Source: CALHKP01 sp963558075 (GTDB taxonomy: Bacteria > Bacillota > Clostridia > Peptostreptococcales > Anaerovoracaceae). From it: 64,000 nt of DNA. Shown here one piece after another: positions 1-8,127 of this stretch (the first letter of the stretch is position 1; every line of letters starts with the position of its first letter). The notes under the pieces were generated by a model. It saw only the letters and a list, made by a program, of their open reading frames with translations, did no database searches and was not told the DNA's origin. The stretch lies in contig CAUWFN010000011.1 in NCBI GenBank assembly GCA_963558075.1, positions 17,824 to 81,823 of the forward strand, in the 5' to 3' direction. The position numbers and the translations under genes are program-made.

Positions 1-71
1 ACACTTTTACCCGGTATAAGCTTGTCTTCCCTTATTCAATTTGCCTGATACACCCTGCTTATGCATAATTC

Positions 72-107
72 CTAAAAACTGCAAAATGTTTTTCACATTT
101 TGCAGTT
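72..107 (-). terminator. Intrinsic terminator of the CoA-transferase operon
   Basis: A perfect 12-bp inverted repeat (77-88 with 96-107) closes a 7-nt loop. Read on the minus strand it is followed by TTTTT. It lies about 70 bp past the ferredoxin stop codon, so it ends the minus-strand operon. Confidence 0.85.
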
Positions 108-176
108 AACTCATGTTATAATTGGATACATTATTAAATATTAAATTTACAGTCACATTAACTTAAATTTTTTTAT

Positions 177-446
177 TTATTTTATGTTGTTTTTCTTCTG
201 TTCCTGCAGTACTCTATATCTCTTCATAGCAGCACTGTTATTAGTTGAACGGTGTCTGACTCTGTGATTTAGAGCGTCGAATGCGCAAATATCTACGCAA
301 TACCCGCAGTTGATACAGAACAGGTATGCACTATGCTGTACTTCCGGGAAGCCGTCGTCTCTGATCTCGATTACTCCCATCGGACAAACTTCCGAGCATG
401 CGCGACATTTGACACATTTATTTGTATCCGGAGAGATTAGTTTCAC
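177..446 (-). CDS. 2[4Fe-4S] ferredoxin-like protein
   Basis: An 89-residue protein with two cluster motifs, CVKCRACSEVCP near residues 11-22 and CINCGYCVDIC near 44-54. The second lacks the usual proline after its last cysteine. The tail after residue 60 is basic and probably disordered. It is the last gene of a minus-strand operon behind two CoA-transferases and an acyl-CoA dehydrogenase. By family knowledge it is a low-potential electron carrier. Its position suggests it serves the dehydrogenase or a partner reductase, since no ETF genes are present here. That partnership is inference. Confidence 0.88.
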   Translation of the reverse strand: MKLISPDTNKCVKCRACSEVCPMGVIEIRDDGFPEVQHSAYLFCINCGYCVDICAFDALNHRVRHRSTNNSAAMKRYRVLQEQKKNNIK

Positions 447-508
447 GATTAAATTCCTTTCTAATCTGTAACACCTGGACCTCTGATTTTATAGATACAT
501 TCAAATTA

Positions 509-1708
509 TTATGACTGATAAACTGCTCCGCTTTCTAGCAGTGCGTCTATTTTTTCGTCGTCATATCCTAGATTTTTTAATACATCTTTGCTCTGTGCTC
601 CTGGGAAGCTTGCTGCTTCTGCATTCGGATTAACAGGCGTTTTGCTGAATCGAATTGGTGTATTAACTACTGTGAACTCTCCTACTCCTGACTGAGAAAC
701 CTTTGTAATTACGTTTAGTTCATCGGTTTGCGGATTAGCGGTAAATTCAGCCAGGCTCTGTACTGCTGATGACGCAATGCCCTTTTCACACAGCACCTTC
801 TCGATTTCATATCTGCCTTTATCAGCAAACGCAGCCGCTACAACTTCTTTGAGCTCTTCGCTGTTTGCAACTCTTGCATCGTTGTCTTTAAATCTGATAT
901 CGTCTGCTACTTCGCTTAGTCCCATTGCATCGCAGAATTCACGCCATTCCTCATCTGTTGTAACTGATACAACAACGTTGCCATCCTTAGTTTTGAATTC
1001 TCCGCTTGGGGCGTAGTGAGCCTCATGATTACCAGTTCTTGGTGAAAATTCTCCTGAAATAGAATGCTCTAAAACAGGTGATTCACACATATAGAATGCA
1101 CAGTCAAGCATTGCAATGTCAACTCTTAGACCTTTGCCAGTCTTCTGCTTGTGAAGTAATGCCATTGACAGTCCTCTTAGTAGCTGAAGACCTGCCCATG
1201 TATCACATAGTGAGAATCCTGGTTTGATTGGTGCATCATCACCTGCTCCTGTCTGGCTTACAAGGCCGCTTCTTGCAGCAGCGATGATATCCATACATGG
1301 TAGATGTGACAGTGGACCATAAGTACCAAATCCTGAAATTGATCCGTAGATCAGGCCCGGATTAATTTTGATCATTTCTTCGTAGCCGATTCCGAGCTTT
1401 TCAAGAGTACCTGCCTTAAAGTTTTCAATTACAATATCTACGTCAGCAACGAGGTCCATAACAACCTTTTTGCCTTCTTCTGAACGCATATCGATAGCAA
1501 TTCCTTTTTTGCCTCTATTGTACTGGCAAAAATATAAGCTAACGTCGTTCACATATGGACCGTACTCACGGGAGATGTCTCCGCTTCCCGGTCTTTCTAC
1601 TTTTATAACCTCTGCTCCCATATCTGCAAGCATCATACCGCAGAATGGTGCAGCTAAAACCTGAGAAAAGTCAAGGATTTTTATTCCTTCAAGAGGTCTG
1701 TTTTTCAT
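509..1708 (-). CDS. CaiB/BaiF (class III) CoA-transferase, paralog 1
   Basis: A 399-residue protein of usual family length. It opens with the typical start (PLEGIKILDFSQVLAAP) and carries GAEVIKVERPGSGD and IENFKAGTLEKLGIGYE. The catalytic aspartate is visible as Asp169 in GFSLCDTWAG, the same number as in formyl-CoA transferase and CaiB. The family moves CoA between carboxylic acids through an aspartyl-CoA anhydride and thioester. The gene follows a second CaiB paralog with about 50 bp between them. The substrate cannot be read from the sequence; a carnitine/betaine-type or aromatic acid are options. Confidence 0.92.
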   Translation of the reverse strand: MKNRPLEGIKILDFSQVLAAPFCGMMLADMGAEVIKVERPGSGDISREYGPYVNDVSLYFCQYNRGKKGIAIDMRSEEGKKVVMDLVADVDIVIENFKAGTLEKLGIGYEEMIKINPGLIYGSISGFGTYGPLSHLPCMDIIAAARSGLVSQTGAGDDAPIKPGFSLCDTWAGLQLLRGLSMALLHKQKTGKGLRVDIAMLDCAFYMCESPVLEHSISGEFSPRTGNHEAHYAPSGEFKTKDGNVVVSVTTDEEWREFCDAMGLSEVADDIRFKDNDARVANSEELKEVVAAAFADKGRYEIEKVLCEKGIASSAVQSLAEFTANPQTDELNVITKVSQSGVGEFTVVNTPIRFSKTPVNPNAEAASFPGAQSKDVLKNLGYDDEKIDALLESGAVYQS

Positions 1709-1755
1709 GCTTATACTCCTTAATATTATTTACTCATACGACAAAGCGTATTTCC

Positions 1756-2934
1756 TTAAATGATTCCTTTGCTCTGAAGCGCTTTCAGCTGTTCAGAATC
1801 AATATTTAAATTGCCATAGATTTCAGCATTATGCTGTCCAAGGCCAGGAGCAGGAACAAAATCCTCTTCAGCTTCGTTAGCAAACTTTACAGGTCTTCCC
1901 GGCATCTCAAGTTTTCCAAGCTGTGTATCATCAATAGATACAATCATATTTCTTTCATGCAGCTGAGGCTCTTCCAGAGCTTCTTTTGTTGTACTGCACA
2001 TAGTTCCCGGTATAAGTGCGTTATCACAAATTGAAGCAATTTCCTGCATTGTATAATCTTTAAACAAGTCTTCAATTTTATCTCTCAGATCTCCAAAGTA
2101 GTGTAGTCCTCTTACTAAGTTGGAGCAGTATTTCTCATCAGTGTTCCACTCTGGGCGATTAAAGGCATCACAAAACTTTGCCCACTGTGCATCTGATGAA
2201 ATTCCCATTGCCACATAGCCGTTGCTGCATTTTAGTATGTCATAAGGATTGATCAGAGGATGTGCGTTTCCTGTACGCATTGGGTCCTCACCTGTAGCTC
2301 CGTATGTAATTACCTTGTCCTCTGAAATAGCTATTACAGAACCGCATAGTGATGTTTCCACTAACTGACCTTCTCCTGTTTCCTTAGCGTGATAAATTGC
2401 AATGCAGACTGCGGATGCAAGGAAGCTTGCCGCATAATGCTCTGAGATTGAGAAACCTATTCTTGTTGGCGGATTTTCAGGAAATCCTGTGAAATGCATT
2501 ACACCGCTCTTTGCCTGAGCAACAATGTCAGACTGTGGTGTCGCTGTTTCTGTGCCTGTTGAGCCATATGCAGAAATACGTCCATATACCAGTGATGGAT
2601 TAACTGCTGACAGATCGTCATATCCTAAGCCGAGCTGTTCCATTGTTCCTGGAACAAAGTTCTCGATGATTGCATCTGAAGTTTCTACCAGTTTTTTGAA
2701 AATATCTTTACCTTCTGGAGTGTTAAGGTCTAATGTAATACTCTTTTTCCCACGATCACGATATATATGATGTGGGCTGGCACCATCTTTTAGTGGTGCC
2801 AGCCCACGGAGGGGATCTCCTCCGTCAGGTGATTCTATTTTGATTACTTCAGCTCCGTAGTCAGCCAGTTCCATCCCGCAGTAGCCGGAAAGTGCAGTTA
2901 AGTCGAGAATTCTTATTCCTTCTAAAGGTAACAT
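1756..2934 (-). CDS. CaiB/BaiF CoA-transferase, paralog 2, with Glu at the catalytic position
   Basis: A 392-residue class III CoA-transferase homolog with the family landmarks GAEVIKIESPDGGDPLRG, IENFVPGTMEQLGLGYD and YGRISAYG. Aligned to its neighbour, the nucleophile segment reads GFSISEHYAAS, so Glu165 replaces the catalytic Asp. Either Glu works as the nucleophile or this subunit is the non-catalytic half of a heteromer with the downstream paralog. Benzylsuccinate CoA-transferase BbsEF is a known two-gene class III enzyme. The gene lies between the acyl-CoA dehydrogenase (38-bp gap) and paralog 1. The fold call is firm; activity is uncertain. Confidence 0.9.
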   Translation of the reverse strand: MLPLEGIRILDLTALSGYCGMELADYGAEVIKIESPDGGDPLRGLAPLKDGASPHHIYRDRGKKSITLDLNTPEGKDIFKKLVETSDAIIENFVPGTMEQLGLGYDDLSAVNPSLVYGRISAYGSTGTETATPQSDIVAQAKSGVMHFTGFPENPPTRIGFSISEHYAASFLASAVCIAIYHAKETGEGQLVETSLCGSVIAISEDKVITYGATGEDPMRTGNAHPLINPYDILKCSNGYVAMGISSDAQWAKFCDAFNRPEWNTDEKYCSNLVRGLHYFGDLRDKIEDLFKDYTMQEIASICDNALIPGTMCSTTKEALEEPQLHERNMIVSIDDTQLGKLEMPGRPVKFANEAEEDFVPAPGLGQHNAEIYGNLNIDSEQLKALQSKGII

Positions 2935-2972
2935 GTAAACCTCCTGTTACTGTGAGACTTTTAACTCACGAT

Positions 2973-4154
2973 TTATTTTTCGTATTCCCAGCCTGTGTAG
3001 ATTTCTACGCCACGTTTTTTGATCTGTCCGCCAATAACGTTACGCTGAATTTCTGAAGTTCCTTCCCAGATTCTGTCTACTCTAGTGTCTCTCCATAGTC
3101 TTTCAACTGGGTTTTCTCTCATGTAGCCACGTCCGCCTAGGATCTGTACACCCATGTCGCAAACTCTGCCAACCATTTCTGAGCAGTATAGCTTGATAGC
3201 TGATGTTCTAGCATGCTTTAGCTTTCTGTCAGTGATTGTGTTTGAAATTTCCCAGCATACTCTGTATAGTAAGCTCTTTGCAGCCATGATATCCATAGTC
3301 ATGTCTACTAGCATGTGTTCGATAACCTGGTAGTCTCTGATAACGCCAGTTCCCTGAACTCTTGTTGCTGCCCATTCGTTAGCTACGTCTAGAACTCTTT
3401 CTGCTCCACCAACGCATCTTGCAGCGATACCTAGTCTAGCTTCTACGAACCAGTCTTTTGTTAGGTTGAATCCGTCACCGATGTTTCCTAGCATCTTTGA
3501 TTCGTCAACTACTACATCTTCGAATACGAATTCTGGGTGCTTGAATGCGAAGTGGTGAGTGAATTCTGGAGTTCTCTTGATGCTTACGCCAGGAGCATCC
3601 TTTTCTACGAAGAATACAGTTGCTTTGTCTGGATCTCCATCAAGGTGAGTGTGAACTAGTAAGAAGTCAGCGATGTTACCAACTGTTACATACCATTTTT
3701 CACCGTTGATTTTGTAACCACCGTCACATTTTTCTGAAGTAGTTAGACACATTGTTGGGTCTGAACCAGCATCAGCTTCTGTGATTGCGTATGCATCTCT
3801 ACGTTTGCACTGGTTAGCAGGAATCAGATATTCTTCGATCTGTTCCTGAGTACCGAATTTCATTGGGAATGATGGCTGTGGTACAGCGTCCCAGATAGCA
3901 CCAGTTGATTTACCTAGCTGTTCTGAAACTAGCATCTGTTCGAATAATGTTAGGCCCTGTCCGCCGTGTTCCTTTGAATGGTTAGTTGCGTTGAATCCCC
4001 ATTCCATAACCTGTCCATTGATGTACTTGTGGCTTTCTGGTGTTAGACCGTTGTTTTCTTCAACTTCCATTTCATAAGGGAATAGTACTTCCTCTGTGAA
4101 CTGTCTAGCCTTTTCCTGTAACGCGCGATGTTCCTTGCTTAGTGTGAAATCCAT
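2973..4154 (-). CDS. Acyl-CoA dehydrogenase family flavoprotein
   Basis: A 393-residue protein with the full ACAD architecture: an N-terminal helical domain, the beta-domain motif YAITEADAGSD (122-132), and a C-terminal helical domain ending in GGRGYMRENPVERLWRD. The catalytic base is visible as Glu364 in RIWEGTSEIQR. It oxidises, reduces or eliminates at the alpha-beta position of an acyl-CoA using FAD. It is the first gene of the operon, 38 bp ahead of two CoA-transferases that could load and unload the acyl group. This resembles carnitine and gamma-butyrobetaine pathways (CaiA-type), but the substrate is inference. The ribosome site AAAGGAG lies just upstream of the ATG. Confidence 0.93.
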   Translation of the reverse strand: MDFTLSKEHRALQEKARQFTEEVLFPYEMEVEENNGLTPESHKYINGQVMEWGFNATNHSKEHGGQGLTLFEQMLVSEQLGKSTGAIWDAVPQPSFPMKFGTQEQIEEYLIPANQCKRRDAYAITEADAGSDPTMCLTTSEKCDGGYKINGEKWYVTVGNIADFLLVHTHLDGDPDKATVFFVEKDAPGVSIKRTPEFTHHFAFKHPEFVFEDVVVDESKMLGNIGDGFNLTKDWFVEARLGIAARCVGGAERVLDVANEWAATRVQGTGVIRDYQVIEHMLVDMTMDIMAAKSLLYRVCWEISNTITDRKLKHARTSAIKLYCSEMVGRVCDMGVQILGGRGYMRENPVERLWRDTRVDRIWEGTSEIQRNVIGGQIKKRGVEIYTGWEYEK

Positions 4155-4173
4155 TTTTTAAATCTCCTTTCTT

Positions 4174-4190
4174 TTATTGCCGATGTTCGG
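4174..4190 (-). other. Small 5'-UTR hairpin ahead of the acyl-CoA dehydrogenase
   Basis: TGCCG and CGGCA pair around a 5-nt loop between the operon promoter and the ribosome site. It may stabilise the leader or tune translation. No known riboswitch is recognised. Confidence 0.35.
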
Positions 4191-4243
4191 CAGCAACCAT
4201 TTTTTTGTATGTCGTTTTTTTTAATGGTTTATTTTATATTCAC

Positions 4244-4272
4244 ATTATATTCAACTATGTCACAGTATTCAA
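4244..4272 (-). promoter_or_regulatory. Sigma-A-type promoter of the acyl-CoA dehydrogenase operon
   Basis: On the minus strand TTGAAT (4267-4272) and TATAAT (4244-4249) are exactly 17 bp apart. The predicted start, near 4237, gives an 80-nt leader to the dehydrogenase ATG. The rest of the 4155-4596 gap is very AT-rich and shows no gene; a 78-codon plus-strand ORF at 4474-4710 has no coding signs. Confidence 0.65.
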
Positions 4273-4596
4273 ATGCTTTGTCCATACCTTTTTTTCTAAA
4301 TATTTTCAAAAAATCCTCTAAGCTTGTATTTCCAACGCTTACAGCTTCGTTTATTTTCTCTTTTTGTTGAATATTTATGTGGTATTTTGTAGTTTTTAAT
4401 GTGTTTTTTTCATAAAAGAAAAATATTTTTCACAACTCATATTGTTTTTTCTTACTGAATTATCTGTTCAAAAGTGTTTTTGAACTACGTTCAGTTACAA
4501 AGCACCTTATCTGAAGTTTCCAATTTTTGTTTATTTTTAGACTTTTTTAACAACAGTTTGATCAAAAAAAGAAAAAGAAAAAAACATAAAAATGTA

Positions 4597-4625
4597 TTGA
4601 CATTTATACAAAATAGTACTATCCT
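4597..4625 (+). promoter_or_regulatory. Strong sigma-A-type promoter of the leader RNA/exported protein
   Basis: A perfect -35 TTGACA (4597-4602), a 17-bp spacer and -10 TATCCT (4620-4625). The predicted transcription start is near 4632, which puts about 183 nt of leader in front of the coding sequence. Confidence 0.8.
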
Positions 4626-4631
4626 TGATTA

Positions 4632-4814
4632 CGGTATTCGGGAGGGCATGAAATTCCAGAGAATTTCACTGATAGCCGCATCCGGTTTTCCCCCTCGATA
4701 CTCACTATAATTTAAGTTAGGTAACGGTGAGAGGTACTCAATGTCTTCTCATCTTTTTTAGTGCAGTCACGCAGGCTGCCAGTAAGTGTTATTTATAAGA
4801 GGAGGGTATTTAAT
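4632..4814 (+). ncRNA. Structured leader with aptamer-like domain (riboswitch-type layout)
   Basis: After the promoter, GTA-T-TCGGGAGGG (about 4633-4647) can pair with CCCCCTCGATAC (about 4690-4701) as a long basal stem with one bulge and one mismatch. It encloses a perfect 7-bp hairpin GAAATTC/GAATTTC with a CAGA loop and a small CCG/CGG hairpin. The 3' side of this domain runs into CTCAC (4701-4705), which can also pair with GTGAG inside the downstream terminator. That is an either/or fold typical of a transcription-attenuating switch. I could not match it to a riboswitch class that I know. Confidence 0.5.
4726..4759 (+). terminator. Leader terminator/attenuator before the exported-protein gene
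   Basis: GGTGAGAGG (4726-4734) pairs with CTTCTCATC (4745-4753) as a 9-bp stem with two G-U pairs and a 10-nt loop. TTTTTT follows at 4754-4759. It stands between the promoter and the start codon, so it can only act as an attenuator or as the end of a short RNA. Confidence 0.7.
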
Positions 4815-5285
4815 ATGAAGTTTAAGAAAATGAGTTTAAAAATGTGGCTTATCCCTGCTATCATTATTTTAGCTATGACAGCAGTAGGTGTAGCGAGAAC
4901 ATGTAGTGCATCAGTTGGATCTTGCAATGCTCCTAAGGATGCTACAGTGCCAGAAATCGTGGAAAGCTATTTCCCAAATGTACATGTAAGATATAACGAA
5001 TGTACAAATGAGCTAAACTTTACTGTAAACAGCTTAAAAGTAGCAGGTAGAGATGTAGCATACAGCTTCTACAGCAACAGACTTGTAAACTGCATCAAAG
5101 ACATCCGTGAAAATCATCCTGAAGTTGTAATCAACAAGGTTGCAATTGAAAGTGCAAACGTTCCAAACATCCTAGTATGTGACTTTGATATGGATAAGGT
5201 TAAAAGTGTCGATGACTGGGATTCATTCGACATGAACAAAATCTCAGATATCTGCAGCACATACAAAGACTGCAAAATGCTGTAA
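4815..5285 (+). CDS. Small exported cysteine-containing protein of unknown function
   Basis: A 156-residue protein. The ATG at 4815 was chosen because GAGGAGGG lies just upstream, although an open frame begins earlier. A basic start and one hydrophobic segment (residues 11-26) look like a signal peptide or anchor, perhaps cleaved after GVA. The rest is soluble, with seven cysteines spread along it (such as RTC, GSC, NEC, NC, VC, IC, DC) that could form disulfides or bind metal. I recognise no family. It is a single-gene unit behind an attenuator-like leader, which implies its expression is tied to a signal. Confidence 0.8.
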   Translation: MKFKKMSLKMWLIPAIIILAMTAVGVARTCSASVGSCNAPKDATVPEIVESYFPNVHVRYNECTNELNFTVNSLKVAGRDVAYSFYSNRLVNCIKDIRENHPEVVINKVAIESANVPNILVCDFDMDKVKSVDDWDSFDMNKISDICSTYKDCKML

Positions 5286-5331
5286 AATTCGCCAAGATAA
5301 AATTTGATAAAACTAAATGCGATAATAAAAG

Positions 5332-5365
5332 AAGAAACAGGTAAGCAAATTACCTGTTTCTTTTT
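5332..5365. terminator. Bidirectional terminator between convergent genes
   Basis: A 13-bp stem (5332-5344 with 5350-5362) around a GCAAA loop, with T-runs on both strands. It lies between the exported-protein gene (plus) and the repeat-protein gene (minus) and can serve both. Confidence 0.9.
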
Positions 5366-5380
5366 ATGTGTATACAAACT

Positions 5381-6373
5381 CTATTGTTCCTGTTTTATAC
5401 CAATCTGATAAAGTGCATTTGCCCAGGAGCTGCACTCTTCAATTAGAGCTTTACGCATTTCAGCTGGAACCTGTGTTTTGTCCGGTACGTATCCAAGTTC
5501 ATCAATAAGCTTACTGAGCTCTTCTAGATACGCTATGACCTTCTCAGACGGTTCTACAAGCTTGTAGTAGCAGTTTCTGATGTTCATGCTATGCTTCTTT
5601 CGGTTCATGTCCTTTCTATGGTCAACATAGTACCTTTCGAATGGGTGTATTCTCACAACAGGCTCAAGGTCTACCTGATACAAAACGCTTCTCCAAGAGC
5701 CAAATTCCTCAAGCAGAGGCTTCTTTATCTTATCATCTACCTCTGTATGCATAGGTGATCGTCCTAGCTCAACAGCCTTATTTTTAACAAAATCGAGCTT
5801 TTCCCTTATCCCTGCATCTACAATTTCTTTTTTCTCCAAAGTTTCCTTGCCTATTTGTTCACAGTCTATGCCAGATGCCCTCAGCGCTTCACCCCATGAA
5901 CCAAAAAATCGTTTTACTCGTTTTGATAGCTTCGGATATTTTCTCGGATGAGGTATATGTCCAAGTTCTTCTGTAAGTGCCCTCAGATCCTCTAATACAG
6001 CCTCGCACTCTAAGTTGTCCTTTTCTATTTCATCAAAGGATTTACCGCCGCTTCCTGCACCCTTTGCAAGACCTGCAAGCTCAAGAGCATGAGGCCACTT
6101 CCTGAATCTCTCTTTGATAAATGATCTAAGCGCCCAGAAAACCTCTCCCTGCGAAGGCGAGTGATTAAGAAGCAGTGAGACATCCTTTAGCATCGAAAGA
6201 AGCTCCTCGTCTGTAAAGGATTTGTATAATACCCTTCCTGCCTCTGTCTTTAGAGAAAAGCTCTGATATACATCTGACTCTTCCTCATATTTCATATATT
6301 TACAGTCATTCTCTTTGCCTGAATGCTCCATGGCAAGTTTTCTAAATGTCTGACTGTCGAGCATTCTATTCAT
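5381..6373 (-). CDS. Protein of four homing-endonuclease-associated (HNH_repeat-type) repeats
   Basis: A 330-residue protein carrying four copies of a roughly 45-residue helical repeat, near residues 57-102, 126-169, 192-236 and 281-326. Each follows the pattern L..L...LG..P...(x)...(F)GSW..AL...G(I/L), as in FFGSWGEALRASGI and EFGSWRSVLYQVDL. This matches the homing-endonuclease-associated repeat, which is thought to bind DNA. No HNH, GIY-YIG or other nuclease motif is visible. I infer a stand-alone sequence-specific DNA-binding protein; the target is unknown. The gene is single, with a 93-bp tandem DNA repeat directly upstream of its start. Confidence 0.8.
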   Translation of the reverse strand: MNRMLDSQTFRKLAMEHSGKENDCKYMKYEEESDVYQSFSLKTEAGRVLYKSFTDEELLSMLKDVSLLLNHSPSQGEVFWALRSFIKERFRKWPHALELAGLAKGAGSGGKSFDEIEKDNLECEAVLEDLRALTEELGHIPHPRKYPKLSKRVKRFFGSWGEALRASGIDCEQIGKETLEKKEIVDAGIREKLDFVKNKAVELGRSPMHTEVDDKIKKPLLEEFGSWRSVLYQVDLEPVVRIHPFERYYVDHRKDMNRKKHSMNIRNCYYKLVEPSEKVIAYLEELSKLIDELGYVPDKTQVPAEMRKALIEECSSWANALYQIGIKQEQ

Positions 6374-6443
6374 ATATTTTCCTTTCCACTATGCGATAGC
6401 TCTATAAACTACCAAAGATGCTCCTAGCTTCAAATCAATAAAA

Positions 6444-6677
6444 GCATAAGGAGTTTCATCGATTCTCTACGCTTCCCGTGACAACTCCATTTTACGACTT
6501 GCGGCTTGCCAATCGCTTTGCTCTTGGGCCGCAAAAGCATAAGGAGTTTCATCGATTCTCTACGTTCATCGTGACAACTCCATTTTACGACTTGCGGCTT
6601 GCCAATCGCTTTGCTCTTGGGCCGCAAAAGCATAAGGAGTTTCATCGATTCTCTACGTTCATCGTGACAACTCCATT
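6444..6677. repeat. 93-bp tandem repeat, about 2.5 copies
   Basis: Units start at 6444, 6537 and 6630, with the third partial. Copies are nearly identical; the main difference is ACGCTTCCCGTG in copy 1 against ACGTTCATCGTG in copies 2 and 3. Each full unit holds two inverted repeats, GGAGTT...AACTCC and TTGCGGC...GCCGCAA, so the RNA would form two hairpins. The unit is 31 codons long, which keeps open frames on both strands by chance. It fills the gap between the HNH-repeat protein gene and the rplQ terminator. Confidence 0.9.
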
Positions 6678-6714
6678 ATATCACAATTAAGTGTGGTTTC
6701 TCTATATTTGGGGA

Positions 6715-6748
6715 TTAAAAAACCGTGTCTGGTTAGACACGGTTTTGT
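6715..6748 (-). terminator. Terminator of the S10-spc-alpha operon
   Basis: AACCGTGTCT (6721-6730) pairs with AGACACGGTT (6735-6744) around GGTT. On the minus strand a T-run follows, complementary to the A-run at 6717-6722. It sits just past the rplQ stop codon. Confidence 0.92.
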
Positions 6749-6760
6749 TTGTTTATTTGA

Positions 6761-7102
6761 TTAAACTAGTTCTAGGAAAACTACTTCAGCGCAATCTCCT
6801 CTACGAGGTCCTAGCTTAAGAATTCTAGTGTATCCACCGTTTCTATCAGCGTATTTAGGAGCGATTTCGTCAAATAGTTTAGTTACAACTGATTCATCAT
6901 ATATGTAGCCTAGCACCTGTCTTCTTGCGTGAAGATCACCGCGCTTTGCTAATGTAATAAGCTTTTCAGCTTCTCTTCTAGCTTCCTTAGCTCTGCAGTC
7001 TGTTGTTGAGATTCTACCTTCTCTGAACAGGTCAGTTACAAGGTTTCTTAACATAGCTTTTCTGTGAGCTGTTGGTCTGCCCAGTTTTCTGTATCCTGGC
7101 AT
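6761..7102 (-). CDS. rplQ: 50S ribosomal protein L17
   Basis: A 113-residue protein that opens with [20 protein letters not shown], the family signature, and ends with the conserved [16 protein letters not shown]. It is the last gene of the ribosomal operon, 31 bp after rpoA, and is followed by a strong terminator. L17 is a bacterial large-subunit protein near the exit tunnel. Confidence 0.98.
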   Translation of the reverse strand: MPGYRKLGRPTAHRKAMLRNLVTDLFREGRISTTDCRAKEARREAEKLITLAKRGDLHARRQVLGYIYDESVVTKLFDEIAPKYADRNGGYTRILKLGPRRGDCAEVVFLELV

Positions 7103-7133
7103 ATCGAGTCTCCTTTCTTATATTGTATGCTAC

Positions 7134-8078
7134 TTAATCATCACTAGGTCTTAGTCCAAGTCCTAGTTCTTCTAGTTTTGCCTTTACTTCGTCAAGAGAT
7201 TTCTTACCAAGGTTTCTAACCTTCATCATGTCCTCTTCACTACGTTCAGTAAGTTCTTCTACTGTATTAATTGAAGCTCTCTTCAGGCAGTTGAATGATC
7301 TAACTGAAAGTTCAAGCTCTTCGATAGTCATCTCTAATGCTTTTTCTTTCTGATCTTCTTCTTTTTCAACCATAATTTCGAGATTGTCAGCTGCATCATC
7401 TAGCTGGATGAATAGGTTAAGGTGTTCCTGCATGATTTTTGCACCAATTGAAACGCCTTCTTCCGGTGAAATTGATCCGTCTGTTTCAATTTCAAGGATC
7501 AGCTTATCATAGTCAGTAACCTGACCTACTCTTGTATTTTCTACAGTGTAGTTAACTTTCTTCACTGGTGTAAAGATTGAGTCCACTGGAATTACTGAGA
7601 TAGGTGTGTTCTCTGTCTTGTTCTGATCTGCTGGAACGTAACCTCTGCCTCTGGCAATGTTAATCTCCATAATTAAAGTTGCATTTTCCTCAAGAGTTGC
7701 TATACGGTGATCAAGATTGAAAATCTCAATGTCTGAATCACCAATAATATCAGCTGCTGTTACAACCTTAGGTCCTACAGCATTGATAATTACTCTCTTC
7801 GTACTCTCACCGTTTAATCTAATAGCGAGTTTTTTCAGGTTAAGAATGATTTCTGTTACATCCTCTTTTACCCCTGGCATTGTTGAAAACTCATGAAGTA
7901 TTCCGTCGATTTTGATTGATGTCACAGCTGCACCTGGAAGTGAGCTTAGAAGAATTCTTCTCATGCAGTTTCCAAGTGTTGTACCATAACCTCTTTCGAG
8001 AGGTTCTACTACAAATTTGCCATAAGTACCATCTTCACTAACAGTCTTTGATATTGTTGGTTTTTCTATTTCTATCAC
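7134..8078 (-). CDS. rpoA: RNA polymerase alpha subunit
   Basis: A 314-residue protein of normal length. The N-terminal assembly domain shows [20 protein letters not shown] and [19 protein letters not shown]. The C-terminal domain shows [14 protein letters not shown] and [20 protein letters not shown], the helix-hairpin-helix part that contacts UP elements and activators. It lies between rpsD and rplQ, the standard order. Confidence 0.99.
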   Translation of the reverse strand: MIEIEKPTISKTVSEDGTYGKFVVEPLERGYGTTLGNCMRRILLSSLPGAAVTSIKIDGILHEFSTMPGVKEDVTEIILNLKKLAIRLNGESTKRVIINAVGPKVVTAADIIGDSDIEIFNLDHRIATLEENATLIMEINIARGRGYVPADQNKTENTPISVIPVDSIFTPVKKVNYTVENTRVGQVTDYDKLILEIETDGSISPEEGVSIGAKIMQEHLNLFIQLDDAADNLEIMVEKEEDQKEKALEMTIEELELSVRSFNCLKRASINTVEELTERSEEDMMKVRNLGKKSLDEVKAKLEELGLGLRPSDD

Positions 8079-8127
8079 TCAAAACCCTCCTTTTCTACCT
8101 AGTAATAATAACGGTTAACCTATATTA

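Noticed and set aside
4632..4700. FMN riboswitch, because GAAATTCC and TTCGGG words occur
   Set aside because: The domain is only about 70 nt and lacks most of the six-helix FMN pattern.
4474..4710. 78-codon ORF crossing the promoter and leader
   Set aside because: It overlaps a strong promoter and leader RNA and has low-complexity Lys runs.
6444..6677. CRISPR array
   Set aside because: The units are 93 bp, contiguous and nearly identical throughout, with no unique spacers and no cas genes.
6430..6690. Open frames of about 70 codons on both strands
   Set aside because: They arise because the 93-bp repeat is 31 codons long; the products are only repeats of that unit and no ribosome site precedes them.
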